A stretch of 59,506 nucleotides of DNA, from the NCBI GenBank assembly GCA_900315435.1, contig OMYY01000016.1, forward strand, positions 1 through 59,506, read 5' to 3'. Origin of the DNA: an uncultured Spirochaetaceae bacterium. Its GTDB lineage: Bacteria > Spirochaetota > Spirochaetia > Sphaerochaetales > Sphaerochaetaceae. The translations under genes and the position numbers were made by a program. Of this stretch, positions 16,913-25,402 are shown one piece after another. The notes beneath the pieces were generated by a model that was given only the letters and a program-made list of their open reading frames with translations, was not told the DNA's origin and ran no database searches. Numbering within the stretch: position 1 is the first letter of the stretch; each line of letters begins with the position of its first letter.

Positions 16913-17604
16913 TACTGCTTGGCCTTGTCCGTGGCGGGAGCGGCGGCAGGCGCTGCACCAGCAGCGGGAGCGGCGGTACCGGCATCGGTCGTGGCAGTAG
17001 CGGCGGTGGCGTCGGTAGCTGCCGGCGTGGCGGCGACCTCTTCCTTCACGGACCTGCAGGAGGCGACCGTCTTGTCCAGGTCGTCAAGGATCTCGACTCC
17101 CTCAGGCAGCTTGATGTCGGAAAGATGGCGTACCGTGTTCAGCTCCATGTCGGAAACGTCCAGGACCAGCTTGTCCGGAAGGTTCTTGGGAAGCGACTCG
17201 ATCTCGACCTGGTACATGACCTGGTCCAAAACGCCACCATCACGGGCACCAATCGGGTTGCCGGTGATCTTGATGGAAATTTCGGTCCTGAGCTTCTGGC
17301 CACGGGTGACCTGGTAGAAATCGACATGCTTGATCTGGTCATGGAGCAGATCATCCTGATAGTCCTTCATCAGGCATTCATAGGACTTGTCACCAACATT
17401 GATGGTGAGCAGGGAAGTGTCGGTGAAGTGGCGCATTTTCAGCGTGAACTCTTTGGCATCCAGCGTAATATGGATGGGCTGGGTGTTGCTCTTGCCATAA
17501 ATGACGGCAGGGATGCGGCCGGCGCGCAGAACGCGACGGCTACCAGCAGAACCAAAATCACTGGTTCTGTCTTGCGCGGAAAGAACTTTTCCTTCGTTGC
17601 TCAT
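16912..17604 (-). CDS. rplY: Ribosomal protein L25 (general stress protein Ctc)
   Basis: 230-residue long-form L25/Ctc protein, binding 5S rRNA in the large subunit. The N-terminal 5S-binding domain (SRRVLRAGRIPAVIYG, VDFYQV) is followed by the TL5 C-terminal beta domain (EIESLPKNLPD, LNTVRHLSDIKLPEGVEIL) and a low-complexity Ala/Thr/Pro tail of about 45 residues. ATG at 17604 has AAGGAG seven bases upstream, while an in-frame ATG at 17643 has none. tRNA-Gln lies 88 bases upstream with no terminator between, so the two may share a transcript. Confidence 0.95.
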   Translation of the reverse strand: MSNEGKVLSAQDRTSDFGSAGSRRVLRAGRIPAVIYGKSNTQPIHITLDAKEFTLKMRHFTDTSLLTINVGDKSYECLMKDYQDDLLHDQIKHVDFYQVTRGQKLRTEISIKITGNPIGARDGGVLDQVMYQVEIESLPKNLPDKLVLDVSDMELNTVRHLSDIKLPEGVEILDDLDKTVASCRSVKEEVAATPAATDATAATATTDAGTAAPAAGAAPAAAPATDKAKQ

Positions 17605-17628
17605 GTAGGACTCCTTACTACTACTCTC

Positions 17629-17644
17629 ATTGGCACATGCCAAT
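17629..17644. repeat. Dyad in the rplY leader
   Basis: ATTGGCA and TGCCAAT form a perfect 7-bp inverted repeat around a CA centre, 24 bases upstream of the rplY start. It could be an operator or a small leader hairpin that affects ribosome loading. Confidence 0.4.
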
Positions 17645-17692
17645 TACCATGGGTAGAACATCTATGATGCCCTAGTATTCCCTCAGTTACAT

Positions 17693-17765
17693 CTGGGAAG
17701 GCGGGATTCGAACCCACGAATGCTGGTATCAAAAACCAGAGCCTTAACCTCTTGGCGACTTCCCA
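17693..17765 (-). tRNA. tRNA-Gln (TTG)
   Basis: 73-base minus-strand cloverleaf: acceptor TGGGAAG/CTTCCCA with discriminator G, D-arm CGCCAAGAGGTTAAGGC, anticodon arm CTGGT-TTTTGAT-ACCAG (anticodon TTG) and T-arm GTGGGTTCGAATCCCGC. CCA is not encoded. It sits between spoVG and rplY. Confidence 0.96.
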
Positions 17766-17794
17766 ACGTCGTGTCAAGAGACAGACAGCACCAA

Positions 17795-17823
17795 AAGATA
17801 GCGTAATTCGGGTTCTTTGTCCA
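17795..17823 (-). promoter_or_regulatory. Promoter of tRNA-Gln and probably rplY onward
   Basis: TGGACA (17818-17823), 17-base spacer, TATCTT (17795-17800) on the minus strand. The -35 box lies immediately after the spoVG stop, so this is an internal promoter in the ispE-spoVG-rplY run. Confidence 0.7.
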
Positions 17824-17826
17824 GCA

Positions 17827-18090
17827 TTAATCGGCCGCCGACTGATACTGGGAAAGGATCTGCTCCTCCAGATAGGTGCGGAACGAAGTATCGATGGGAT
17901 GGACGACATCCTTGTAATCCCCGTTGCCGATCTTCCTGCATGGCATGGCGATGAAGGCGCCATCCTTCCCGTTGATGACCCGGATATTGTGAATGACCAG
18001 CTGGCTGTCGAGCGTGACCGAGGCGTATGCAAGCACCTTGCCGCCCACATCGACACCCACCTTCTTGATCCGAACTTCCGTAACCTGCAC
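17827..18090 (-). CDS. spoVG: SpoVG family RNA/DNA-binding regulator
   Basis: 87-residue SpoVG, a small nucleic-acid-binding regulator found in sporulating and non-sporulating bacteria, including spirochaetes. The family core is visible: VTEVRIKKV, the beta strands around LAYASVTLDSQLVIHNIRVI, and the conserved GAFIAMPCRK. The start is GTG at 18090 with a G-rich stretch eight bases upstream. It follows ispE by 30 bases, as in other spirochaetes, and lacks the acidic tail of some relatives. Confidence 0.95.
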   Translation of the reverse strand: MQVTEVRIKKVGVDVGGKVLAYASVTLDSQLVIHNIRVINGKDGAFIAMPCRKIGNGDYKDVVHPIDTSFRTYLEEQILSQYQSAAD

Positions 18091-18120
18091 TTTCGTAACC
18101 CCCCGGTGCAGACCCGCACT

Positions 18121-18972
18121 TCAGATCTGCACGAACCAGCTCTTGAACCGACCGGCATTCTTCTCCCCAAGCCGGGCGATATAGCTGTCCACAAACGTTT
18201 TTTCCTCACTCACGAAGAACCAGCAGCTACCGCTGCCGCTCAACGCCCCATACCCCACCAGTCCGTCAGCCGCCCGAATGAGGGAGTCATACGGCTGGCT
18301 CGTCTTGACCACTTCAAAGAAATCATTGCGCAGCACCCTGCCGTAGCGGGCGGGGCCGAGACGCAACGCCTCCAGCACCAGGCTTTTGGCTGGCGGAGCG
18401 GGGCGAGCGAGGCGGTCAAGTGCCTCATAGGCCTCCTTCGTCGAGCACTTCAGGGCGGAAGGCATCACCAGCGCGCCGTAGAGAGGTCTGACACCCTCGA
18501 CCGGCTCCACCTGCTCACCTCGTCCTGTCACCCAAGCAACGCGTGAGCGGGAGAGGAAAAAAGGAACATCGCTTCCCACCTCCGCCGCAACCTCCCGGAG
18601 CTTCTCTTGCTCCATCGGATACAGGGAGTCCAACAGGAGCAAAAGGCTCGCGGCATCGCTCGAACCTCCCCCAAGCCCGGCTTGGGAGGGAATCCGCTTG
18701 GTGCATCGGATGAGAAGCCGCACCGCTCTGCCCGATTTCCGCATCCAGATTCCGGCAGCTTTGCTCATGGTGTCTTTTCCCGGCCCACAAAGCCCTTCAA
18801 GCCCCCGGACCTGGACATCCGCGACTCCGCTTTCGGCAATCTCCACCTCCAGCTCATCACAAAGGTCGGTCCGGGCGAAAACCGATTCGATGGAGTGGAA
18901 CCCATCATCCCGTTTCTCCCCCACAGCCAGGTGAAGGTTCACCTTCGCGGGGGCCAGCACCACGCTTCTCAT
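18121..18972 (-). CDS. ispE: 4-diphosphocytidyl-2-C-methyl-D-erythritol kinase
   Basis: GHMP-family kinase of the MEP isoprenoid pathway that phosphorylates CDP-methylerythritol. LAPAKVNLHLAVG, the glycine-rich ATP loop IPSQAGLGGGSSDAAS and GYGALSGSGSCWF are diagnostic. I choose ATG 18972 (MRSVVLAPAKV, 283 residues): the usual start at 18996 lies inside a strong TTGACC-16-TATAAT promoter and would not be transcribed. RNA should begin near 18980, leaving a leader of only about 8 bases; GTG 18975 is also possible. No Shine-Dalgarno sequence is present. Confidence 0.92.
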   Translation of the reverse strand: MRSVVLAPAKVNLHLAVGEKRDDGFHSIESVFARTDLCDELEVEIAESGVADVQVRGLEGLCGPGKDTMSKAAGIWMRKSGRAVRLLIRCTKRIPSQAGLGGGSSDAASLLLLLDSLYPMEQEKLREVAAEVGSDVPFFLSRSRVAWVTGRGEQVEPVEGVRPLYGALVMPSALKCSTKEAYEALDRLARPAPPAKSLVLEALRLGPARYGRVLRNDFFEVVKTSQPYDSLIRAADGLVGYGALSGSGSCWFFVSEEKTFVDSYIARLGEKNAGRFKSWFVQI

Positions 18973-18987
18973 CACATTACGAAAATC

Positions 18988-19015
18988 ATTATACATATTT
19001 GTTCCAAATGGTCAA
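18988..19015 (-). promoter_or_regulatory. Promoter of ispE
   Basis: TTGACC (19010-19015), 16-base spacer, TATAAT (18988-18993) on the minus strand. It overlaps an in-frame upstream ATG of ispE and so helps decide the start codon. Confidence 0.8.
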
Positions 19016-19019
19016 TTTT

Positions 19020-19041
19020 ATATACAAGAAGAGTTGTATAT
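19020..19041. promoter_or_regulatory. Operator-like dyad upstream of the ispE promoter
   Basis: ATATACAA (19020-19027) and TTGTATAT (19034-19041) are perfect inverted repeats with a 6-base centre, four bases upstream of the -35 box. No T-run follows on either strand, so a protein-binding site is more likely than a terminator. Confidence 0.4.
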
Positions 19042-19090
19042 TGGCCTTTTCACATGCAAAACTGAATTTTCTATCATTAATTCAAAAGAA

Positions 19091-19819
19091 TTATGGGACG
19101 AATCCAAAACTATTTTGGAAGGAAACGAGGGCTGCATCCACCAAGGCAGCCCAGCCACGATTCGCTTGGGGATTCGCAGGACTGGGATGAACGATGGTAC
19201 CGACATGCCTGCCAGGAGGGGCGAGCCTCGCCAATTTCTCCCCCGCGTACTTGCCAACTCCTACCAGCATCGGAGCCTGGGACCAGTCCAGCACATCCCG
19301 CACGTATCGGTCGCAGACTTCTTCCAGCGCCTGCCGGCACCTGGCAGGCAACGCATCCGGCGTCACGTTCTTTCCGGTCGGGCCGGCGTCCATGAAGACC
19401 AGCGGGCAGTAGTTCAGCACCATCACATGCCGTGCCATCTCCATCGGGTCGGGCCATCTGGCTGCAAGATAGCCCCACAACCGTTTTCCGCTTCCTTCGC
19501 TGCGTTTGCAGGCAAGCCCCAGCACCGGACGTTTGGGATGCATCCGAAGCGGCTGCCCGACCGTGCCGTCCATATGGAGATAGCCGCGCACCGCGCCCAC
19601 CTCGCCAAAGGGAACCCCGTCCTGCGCCATGCCGAAAGGACCAGGGTTCATGCCCAGCCAGAGCATGCGGGCATCCTGCCTGCAGTAACGCTCCAGGAAT
19701 TCCTGATGCAGGTCCCAGGCGTAGACCAAAGGATTGTAGACATACAGTGACTCGGGAAAGGAAAGGGCTTCCACTTCATCACGGAACCGACGTGTACGTT
19801 CGATAAGCAGGTTTGTCAT
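19091..19819 (-). CDS. SMUG1-type uracil-DNA glycosylase
   Basis: 242-residue base-excision-repair glycosylase of the single-strand-selective SMUG1 type. The signature WLGMNPGPFGMAQDGVPFGEV matches the vertebrate enzyme almost residue for residue; the kept Asn is in GMNPG and the second motif reads HPSPANPQANRGW. LNYCPLVFMD and the NVTPD block are also typical. SMUG1 removes uracil and oxidised pyrimidines and is patchily distributed in bacteria. No Shine-Dalgarno sequence is present; TAGACT ends 7 bases before the ATG. The gene stands alone between ispE and the acyl-CoA synthetase. Confidence 0.93.
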   Translation of the reverse strand: MTNLLIERTRRFRDEVEALSFPESLYVYNPLVYAWDLHQEFLERYCRQDARMLWLGMNPGPFGMAQDGVPFGEVGAVRGYLHMDGTVGQPLRMHPKRPVLGLACKRSEGSGKRLWGYLAARWPDPMEMARHVMVLNYCPLVFMDAGPTGKNVTPDALPARCRQALEEVCDRYVRDVLDWSQAPMLVGVGKYAGEKLARLAPPGRHVGTIVHPSPANPQANRGWAALVDAALVSFQNSFGFVP

Positions 19820-19826
19820 GGAAAGA

Positions 19827-19832
19827 AGTCTA
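19827..19832 (-). promoter_or_regulatory. -10 box of the SMUG1 gene, predicted leaderless
   Basis: TAGACT on the minus strand ends 7 bases before the ATG at 19819. The -35 region is poor, so support comes mainly from the same -10-to-ATG spacing seen at other starts in this window. Confidence 0.35.
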
Positions 19833-19959
19833 CTCCATTTCGTTCCTGGACAGACAGGGGGGTTCTATTCTTGACACATATGTCCTTAAGCGTCAAAGTA
19901 TGTTCCATAGTCTGAATTAACTAGTCACACCGAAAAATGTTTGACCGTGAGGATTTAAC

Positions 19960-21654
19960 ATGGGACATAGATGGGATTATCTCAACGAGTACCGAGGCAA
20001 GGATTTCCAGGGAGAATGGCCTACCATTGCCGAAATGTTTCTGTTGACCGCCAAGCGCTTCCCCCACAACAAGTGCTTCACTCGCTTCAATCCTGACCGG
20101 GAGACCTGGGACTTCACCGAAGTGAAAGGACACGTGGTCCGTATCGCCTCGTGGCTGATCGAGCAAGGGCTCAAGCCCGGCGACCGCGTAGGCCTGAACG
20201 GAAAGAACTCCCCCTTCTGGGGCCTGACCTACGTGGCGGTATGCTATGCCGGCGGCGTAATCGTCCCGATTGACAACCAGATGCACATCGACCGGCTGAT
20301 GCAGCTGGCCGCCTTCGCCGGCGTCTCCTTCTTTTTCGGCGACAGCGACGTACTGGACAAGCTGGATCCGGAAAACGAATGGGTCAAGACCCTCCAGGGC
20401 AAGATGGTGACCCTGCTCGGGGATGCCGGCACGCAGGCTCCCTTCATCATGGACCTGCAGCCGATGAAGGAATACCCGCTCGTGCCAAGGACCGAGGACG
20501 ACGTGGCGGCCCTGTTGTTCACCAGTGGCACTACCGGCAACGAGAAAGCGGTCGAGCTTACCAACAAGAATCTGATCAGCGACGTCTACCAGGCAGGAGA
20601 CATGATGCCGTTCGTCGACGACACCGACACCCTGTACGCCCTGCTCCCGCTGCACCACACCTACTGCTGCACCGCCGTCTTCCTCGAGTGTCTGGAACAC
20701 GGTGCCGAATGCCTGTTCGGACAGTCCCTGGCGGTCAGCCGCATGCTGAACGACCTCAAGCGCGGCCACGTGACCGTCTTCATGGGAATCCCCCTGCTCT
20801 TCAATAAAGTCCTTGCAGGGATGATGAAGGAAGTCAAGAAGAAGGGACCCGTCGTCAACGGCATGGTCCATCTGATGATGATCGTCGGCGGCCAATGCAA
20901 GCTCTGGTTCGGCAAGAACCCGATGCGCCCCATCTTCAACAAGCTGCTGCTCAGCAAAATCGGACTGGACCACAACCGGCTCTGCATCAGCGGAGCCGGT
21001 CCCCTCGCCCCGAAAGTATTCAAGCAGTACCAGCAACTGGGTGTCGATTTCGTCCAAGGCTACGGACTTACCGAGACCAGCCCCATTGTCACGCTGAACC
21101 CGGTCGACCATTTCAAAATCGACTCGATCGGCAAGGTGTTCCCGCTGGACGAAGTGATCATCGCCGAGCCCAACGAGCACGGCGTCGGGGAAATCCGCGT
21201 CAAGGGTCCGAACGTCTGCAGGGGCTACTACCACGACGAAGCGCACACCAAGGAACTGTTCGACGAGAACGGATACCTGCGTACCGGCGACTTGGGAACG
21301 ATGGACGAGGAGCACTACGTCTACCTGAAAGGCAGGGCAAAGAACATCATCGTCACCGAGGGCGGCAAGAACGTCTACCCGGAGGAAATCGAGGACATGT
21401 TCCAGCTCTACGAAGAAATCCGGCAGATCATGATCCGCGGCTACCAGGAAAAGAAGGACGTCCCCTCCGAGTGCATCGAGGCAGTCGTCTATCCCGACCC
21501 CGAACTGAAGGACAAGGAAAAACGAATCAACCAGATCATCGACGAGGTCAACACCAAGCTGGCAGGCTACAAGAAGATCTCAAAGGTGACGATCCTCGAC
21601 AAGCCGATGGCGACCACCACGACGATGAAAGTCAAGCGCAGTCAGGTCAAATGA
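19960..21654 (+). CDS. Long-chain acyl-CoA synthetase (AMP-forming)
   Basis: 564-residue ANL-superfamily ligase that activates a carboxylic acid, probably a fatty acid, to an acyl-adenylate and then a CoA thioester. The AMP-binding motif LLFTSGTTGNEKAV, the A5 motif VQGYGLTETSP, the A7 motif YLRTGDLG and the A8 hinge KNIIVTEGGKNVYPEEIE are intact. There is no signal peptide. GAGG lies seven bases before the ATG. The 140 bases upstream, shared with SMUG1, contain TTGACA at 19872 but no -10 box at proper spacing. Chain-length preference is not readable from sequence. Confidence 0.92.
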   Translation: MGHRWDYLNEYRGKDFQGEWPTIAEMFLLTAKRFPHNKCFTRFNPDRETWDFTEVKGHVVRIASWLIEQGLKPGDRVGLNGKNSPFWGLTYVAVCYAGGVIVPIDNQMHIDRLMQLAAFAGVSFFFGDSDVLDKLDPENEWVKTLQGKMVTLLGDAGTQAPFIMDLQPMKEYPLVPRTEDDVAALLFTSGTTGNEKAVELTNKNLISDVYQAGDMMPFVDDTDTLYALLPLHHTYCCTAVFLECLEHGAECLFGQSLAVSRMLNDLKRGHVTVFMGIPLLFNKVLAGMMKEVKKKGPVVNGMVHLMMIVGGQCKLWFGKNPMRPIFNKLLLSKIGLDHNRLCISGAGPLAPKVFKQYQQLGVDFVQGYGLTETSPIVTLNPVDHFKIDSIGKVFPLDEVIIAEPNEHGVGEIRVKGPNVCRGYYHDEAHTKELFDENGYLRTGDLGTMDEEHYVYLKGRAKNIIVTEGGKNVYPEEIEDMFQLYEEIRQIMIRGYQEKKDVPSECIEAVVYPDPELKDKEKRINQIIDEVNTKLAGYKKISKVTILDKPMATTTTMKVKRSQVK

Positions 21655-21660
21655 CCAGAG

Positions 21661-21713
21661 ACGAAGGGAGTTCCTCGCAGTAAACGGAACTCCGCAAATG
21701 CCGGCTTCTTCGT
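21661..21713. repeat. Nested inverted repeats between the acyl-CoA synthetase and amidohydrolase genes
   Basis: GGAGTTCC (21667-21674) pairs with GGAACTCC (21686-21693), and outer arms ACGAAG (21661-21666) and CTTCGT (21708-21713) can stack on it. There is no T-run. The right outer arm touches the -35 box of the next gene, so it may be a terminator without a U-tract or an operator. Confidence 0.4.
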
Positions 21714-21740
21714 GACAATGTGGTGTGCATGCGCTACGAT
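21712..21740 (+). promoter_or_regulatory. Promoter of the amidohydrolase gene, predicted leaderless
   Basis: GTGACA (21712-21717), 17-base spacer, TACGAT (21735-21740), then six bases and ATG 21747. Confidence 0.6.
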
Positions 21741-21746
21741 GGGTAC

Positions 21747-23045
21747 ATGTATACACTCATCAGAAACGCCTTGGTCGTGCCGATGACCCGAGAGAACTAC
21801 TACCTCGAGCGGGCCGACATCGGCATTAACGACACCCATATCGACTTCGTAGGGAAAGCACCGGAAAACGTGCACGCCGACCGTGTCCTCGACGCCACCG
21901 GCATGATCGCCATGCCATCCCTCGTCAATGCCCACACCCATGTCGCCATGGAACTGGAACGCAACTACAAGGATGATCTGCCCACATTGGAAGCCTGGCT
22001 CGGAGAAATATTCCCCATCGAGGCCAAACTGACCGAGGGGGACATCCTCTGGGCTGACCGGCTGGGCATGGTCGAGCTGATCCAGAGTGGTTGTACCCTT
22101 TTCAACGACATGTACTACCAGGTCCACTGCGGGGCCAGAGCCGCCAAAGAGGCCGGTCTCAGGGCCGTCATCGGTTTCACCGGTGTCGGCGACGTCCCTG
22201 ACCTGAAGCGCACCCTCGACCGGGAAGGGCCGCTGGTGTGGCGCGAAGTGGAGCGAAGCGACGGCCGCATCAAGGTGGCCTGCGCCCCCCACGCCGTCTA
22301 CACCTGTACCCCCGCCCTCTACCAATACGCCCACGATTGGGCAAAGGAACATGGGGCCCTGCTGCACACCCACATGGCGGAAACCACCACCGAGGTAACC
22401 ACCTGCAAGAAGCGCTATGGGGCTTCTCCTTTCCGTCACTTGGAGAAACTGGGGTATTTCCAGGATACCCGCCACATTCTTGCCCATTGCGTCCACCTGA
22501 CCGACGACGAGATGGATGCCTTGAAGGATCTGGATGCCACCGTCTGCACCAACCCGACCAGCAACGCGAAGCTGGCAAGCGGCATGGCTCCCATCGGAAA
22601 GATGCTGAAGAAGGGGGTCAAGGTGGCGCTGGGCACCGATGGTTCTTCCAGCAACAACAACATCGACATGATCGAGGAAATGCACGTGGCATCCCTCATC
22701 AGCAGCTCGCTGACAGGGGATATCACCAGCCTGACTCCCTACCAGATCCTGAGGATGGCGACGGTCGACGGGGCGAAGGCGCTCGGCTTTGACCAAATCG
22801 GCACGCTTCAGGCCGGCAAGGAGGCCGACCTGATCCTGATCGACACCCGCAAGCCCCACCTGACCCCGCTGAACAACCCCTTCAGTGCTCTGGTCTTTGC
22901 CGTCCAGGCCAGCGACGTCGATACCGTCTTCTGCCAGGGAAGGATGCTGATGGAGCATCGAAGGATGCTGACCCTCGACCCACAGCCGATCATGGACGAA
23001 GTCAACGCCCACTGGAAAGCCCTGCTGGGGCGCTCCCACGCCTAA
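21747..23045 (+). CDS. Amidohydrolase, MtaD-like (methylthioadenosine/S-adenosylhomocysteine deaminase family)
   Basis: 432-residue zinc amidohydrolase of the cytosine-deaminase-like branch. Metal and catalytic motifs are all present: NAHTHVAME, HTHMAETTTEV, HILAHCVHL and LGTDGSSSNNNIDM. The last block, with SSSNN, is typical of enzymes deaminating S-adenosylhomocysteine, methylthioadenosine or related adenosines; guanine or 8-oxoguanine deaminases are alternatives. ATG 21747 is selected because a good promoter places the RNA start there and homology begins at MYTLIRNAL; no Shine-Dalgarno sequence is present. The stop overlaps the convergent GH31 gene by 4 bases. Confidence 0.88.
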   Translation: MYTLIRNALVVPMTRENYYLERADIGINDTHIDFVGKAPENVHADRVLDATGMIAMPSLVNAHTHVAMELERNYKDDLPTLEAWLGEIFPIEAKLTEGDILWADRLGMVELIQSGCTLFNDMYYQVHCGARAAKEAGLRAVIGFTGVGDVPDLKRTLDREGPLVWREVERSDGRIKVACAPHAVYTCTPALYQYAHDWAKEHGALLHTHMAETTTEVTTCKKRYGASPFRHLEKLGYFQDTRHILAHCVHLTDDEMDALKDLDATVCTNPTSNAKLASGMAPIGKMLKKGVKVALGTDGSSSNNNIDMIEEMHVASLISSSLTGDITSLTPYQILRMATVDGAKALGFDQIGTLQAGKEADLILIDTRKPHLTPLNNPFSALVFAVQASDVDTVFCQGRMLMEHRRMLTLDPQPIMDEVNAHWKALLGRSHA

Positions 23046-25399
23046 TAGGAACCGTGGAACGACAGGGATAGCGGCATCGTCTCCAAACGGAGTTCCTGGT
23101 TTCTCTTGCCTGTCCCGTCAAACAGGAAGCCCTCCGGGAGCATGGCGGTAAAGCGTCTGCCTTCGATAGGGAGCGTCCCCTGCTCGAGGGTGAAGGTGAC
23201 CCGCTTTGCATCCAGTCGGACAGCCAGCACCGTGTAGGCCCTCCGTTCCAGCTTGGTCGATCCGTCATCCTCAAAATAGCGATAGGAGACGGAAACGTCA
23301 CCCGGCTGGAGCCAGAAGTCCACATGCCGGAACCTTCCGTTTTGCAACGAACGGGTACCCGGTGCCGTCGGCACGACGGAACCTTCCTTCAACAGGTATC
23401 TGGCCGATCCGTAGAGCGGCACGCGGAAGGTATGGTATCTTCCCCCCGCAAGCAACGCTTGCTCTACGGGGTCGTACCACCTGGTTCCCTTGGGAAGATA
23501 GGCGCGGACCTCGTCACTTCCCTGCTCCACCACCAGAAGCTTCAGAATCCCGTCTCCGTACTGCACGGCCATGCTGTCGGTCGGGACGTCCGGATCTTCC
23601 GGATACTCCAGACAGAGCGCCCGGTCGATCGGGATTCCCGCTGTCGCCGCCTGCCAGGCCGCGCTGTAGGTATAGGGCATGAAGCGGTAATGGTCCTCGA
23701 TGCAGGCCTTGATCGCCGGCAGGGCGTTCGGGTAGGTCCAAGGTTCGGTCGGCTTGTCGTCCGCCCTCCAGGAGTGGATGACGAAGCGGGGCTGGAAAAC
23801 TCCGCTCTGACAGGAACGAAGCAACAGTTCCTCGCTGGGACGTTCTCCGTAGAAGCCTCCCAAGTCGTTGCCATAGAACGGTAGTCCGGAAAGCCCCAGG
23901 CTCAGGCACTGGTACTGGTTGAACTTCAGCGTCTTCCAGGTGCTGGTGTTGTCCCCCGTCCAAGTACGGGCATACTTCTGCAACCCCGCATACCCGCTAC
24001 GCGAATAGATCCAGTGGCGATGGACAGGATCGAACTCGTCGAAGGCCTCGGCAGCCGCCTTCGCCATATGGACCGGAAAAAGTGCCCGTACCTTGTAGGG
24101 ATCCGACTCGGGGTCCTCCAGCTCGCACTCGTTGTTGTCGTTCCAGATGCCGGTGCAACCATGCACCAGGTACGTGGCCTTCAACTGCTCTTTCCACCAG
24201 CGTTGCGCCTGCGGGTTGGAGAAGTCGATGAAGGAAGCCTGTCCACCCCAATAAAACTCCACCAACGGGTTGCCCTGCTTGTCCTTGAGGAAAAACCCTT
24301 TCCGCTTCAGTTCCTCATACCACGGATGGGTGGTCAGGATGCCTGGCTTGATATTCATCGTCAGGTTGTAGCCGCGCCCGGCAAGTTGCCTGAGGAACCT
24401 ATCGCAATCAGGAAATTTCCGCTTGTTCCAAAAGAAGGCGTAGCGGCTTCCGTCATCCGCCTTCAGATAGCCGGAGGAGAGGTACATGCCCTCGCAGGGG
24501 ATATGGTGGCGTTCGATTGTCTCAAAGTACCGCAAGATCCTCTCCATCGCGTCATCAGCCTCGACATAGTTCATGCTGGAGCCGAAGAAACCGAAGGAAA
24601 AGAGCGGGGGCAAGGCCGGGAAGCCCGTCACCTGGCAGTACGAGAAAAGGATATGCTTGTAGGTGTCCCCCGTAAACAGGTAGTAGGCGATGGGACCGCC
24701 TTCCACCTCCACGTAGGTGTAAAAGGGACTTTCCTCCCCGAAGTCGAAGGCGTTGACCAGTGTCTCGGGGAAATAGTAGCCGGCGACAACCTGCCGTGCG
24801 GGATTCTGCTTCAGAAAGAAGGGAACCGACTTGTACAGCGGATCGCTTTCCTCGGCATCGAAGCCGAGCGAGTCGCGGTTGTAGACCCGGAACCGTCTCC
24901 CGTTCCGATCAGGCTTCCCGCCTTTGTCCCCCAGGCCGAAATAGCGGTCGCCCGGGGTCGCAGGGAAGTTGCAACGGGCAAACCAATGCCGTTCGCCATC
25001 ATCCTTGAAGGCACGCACCTGGATGCGGGGGATGACCGTGTCCAACGACCCCAAGGCGCCACCGGAAACCAGCCGCCCATCATAGCTGACGGAAAGGTTT
25101 CCCTCCTCCATTTCCACTTTGACCGACAGGGTATGGACGCCATCTTTGGCCACAACCTCGGCGATGGCGTCTCCCCGAGTCAGGCAAAGGCGCAGATGCC
25201 CATCGGTTTCCGGAAAGCCCTTCAGCTCCCCGAAAGCCTTTTCCTGCACGGCAGGCACTTCCAGTCCATCGAAGTCATAGCGGAAAAAGACGATGCTTGT
25301 CGAATAGAACCGGATGGCAAGCGTTCCGCCTTTTCCCCGAACCTGGAGGCTGCACCCTTCCAGGACGATCGAGCGGATGGTCGAAAGCGAGTAGCGCAT
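23042..25399 (-). CDS. Glycoside hydrolase family 31 (alpha-glucosidase type)
   Basis: 785-residue cytoplasmic GH31 enzyme, last gene of the importer operon. The N-terminal beta-sandwich leads to the catalytic barrel: GFFGSSMNY, the nucleophile Asp421 in GIWNDNNE, and the acid/base Asp483 in RTWTGDNTSTW. LPFYGNDLGGF and HSWRADDKP complete the active site, followed by C-terminal beta domains. GH31 members hydrolyse alpha-glucosides, isomaltooligosaccharides, xylosides or related sugars; the exact substrate cannot be fixed here. It starts 3 bases after the permease stop and lacks a signal peptide, so it acts on imported oligosaccharide. Confidence 0.93.
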   Translation of the reverse strand: MRYSLSTIRSIVLEGCSLQVRGKGGTLAIRFYSTSIVFFRYDFDGLEVPAVQEKAFGELKGFPETDGHLRLCLTRGDAIAEVVAKDGVHTLSVKVEMEEGNLSVSYDGRLVSGGALGSLDTVIPRIQVRAFKDDGERHWFARCNFPATPGDRYFGLGDKGGKPDRNGRRFRVYNRDSLGFDAEESDPLYKSVPFFLKQNPARQVVAGYYFPETLVNAFDFGEESPFYTYVEVEGGPIAYYLFTGDTYKHILFSYCQVTGFPALPPLFSFGFFGSSMNYVEADDAMERILRYFETIERHHIPCEGMYLSSGYLKADDGSRYAFFWNKRKFPDCDRFLRQLAGRGYNLTMNIKPGILTTHPWYEELKRKGFFLKDKQGNPLVEFYWGGQASFIDFSNPQAQRWWKEQLKATYLVHGCTGIWNDNNECELEDPESDPYKVRALFPVHMAKAAAEAFDEFDPVHRHWIYSRSGYAGLQKYARTWTGDNTSTWKTLKFNQYQCLSLGLSGLPFYGNDLGGFYGERPSEELLLRSCQSGVFQPRFVIHSWRADDKPTEPWTYPNALPAIKACIEDHYRFMPYTYSAAWQAATAGIPIDRALCLEYPEDPDVPTDSMAVQYGDGILKLLVVEQGSDEVRAYLPKGTRWYDPVEQALLAGGRYHTFRVPLYGSARYLLKEGSVVPTAPGTRSLQNGRFRHVDFWLQPGDVSVSYRYFEDDGSTKLERRAYTVLAVRLDAKRVTFTLEQGTLPIEGRRFTAMLPEGFLFDGTGKRNQELRLETMPLSLSFHGSY

Positions 25400-25402
25400 G
25401 GA

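Noticed and set aside
19921-21315. 464-codon minus-strand open frame opposite the acyl-CoA synthetase
   Set aside because: No homology or ribosome binding site; the plus-strand protein has all ANL motifs.
21661-21713. Riboswitch before the MtaD-like gene
   Set aside because: The predicted transcription start lies downstream of the element, so it would not be in that mRNA, and no known aptamer pattern is visible.
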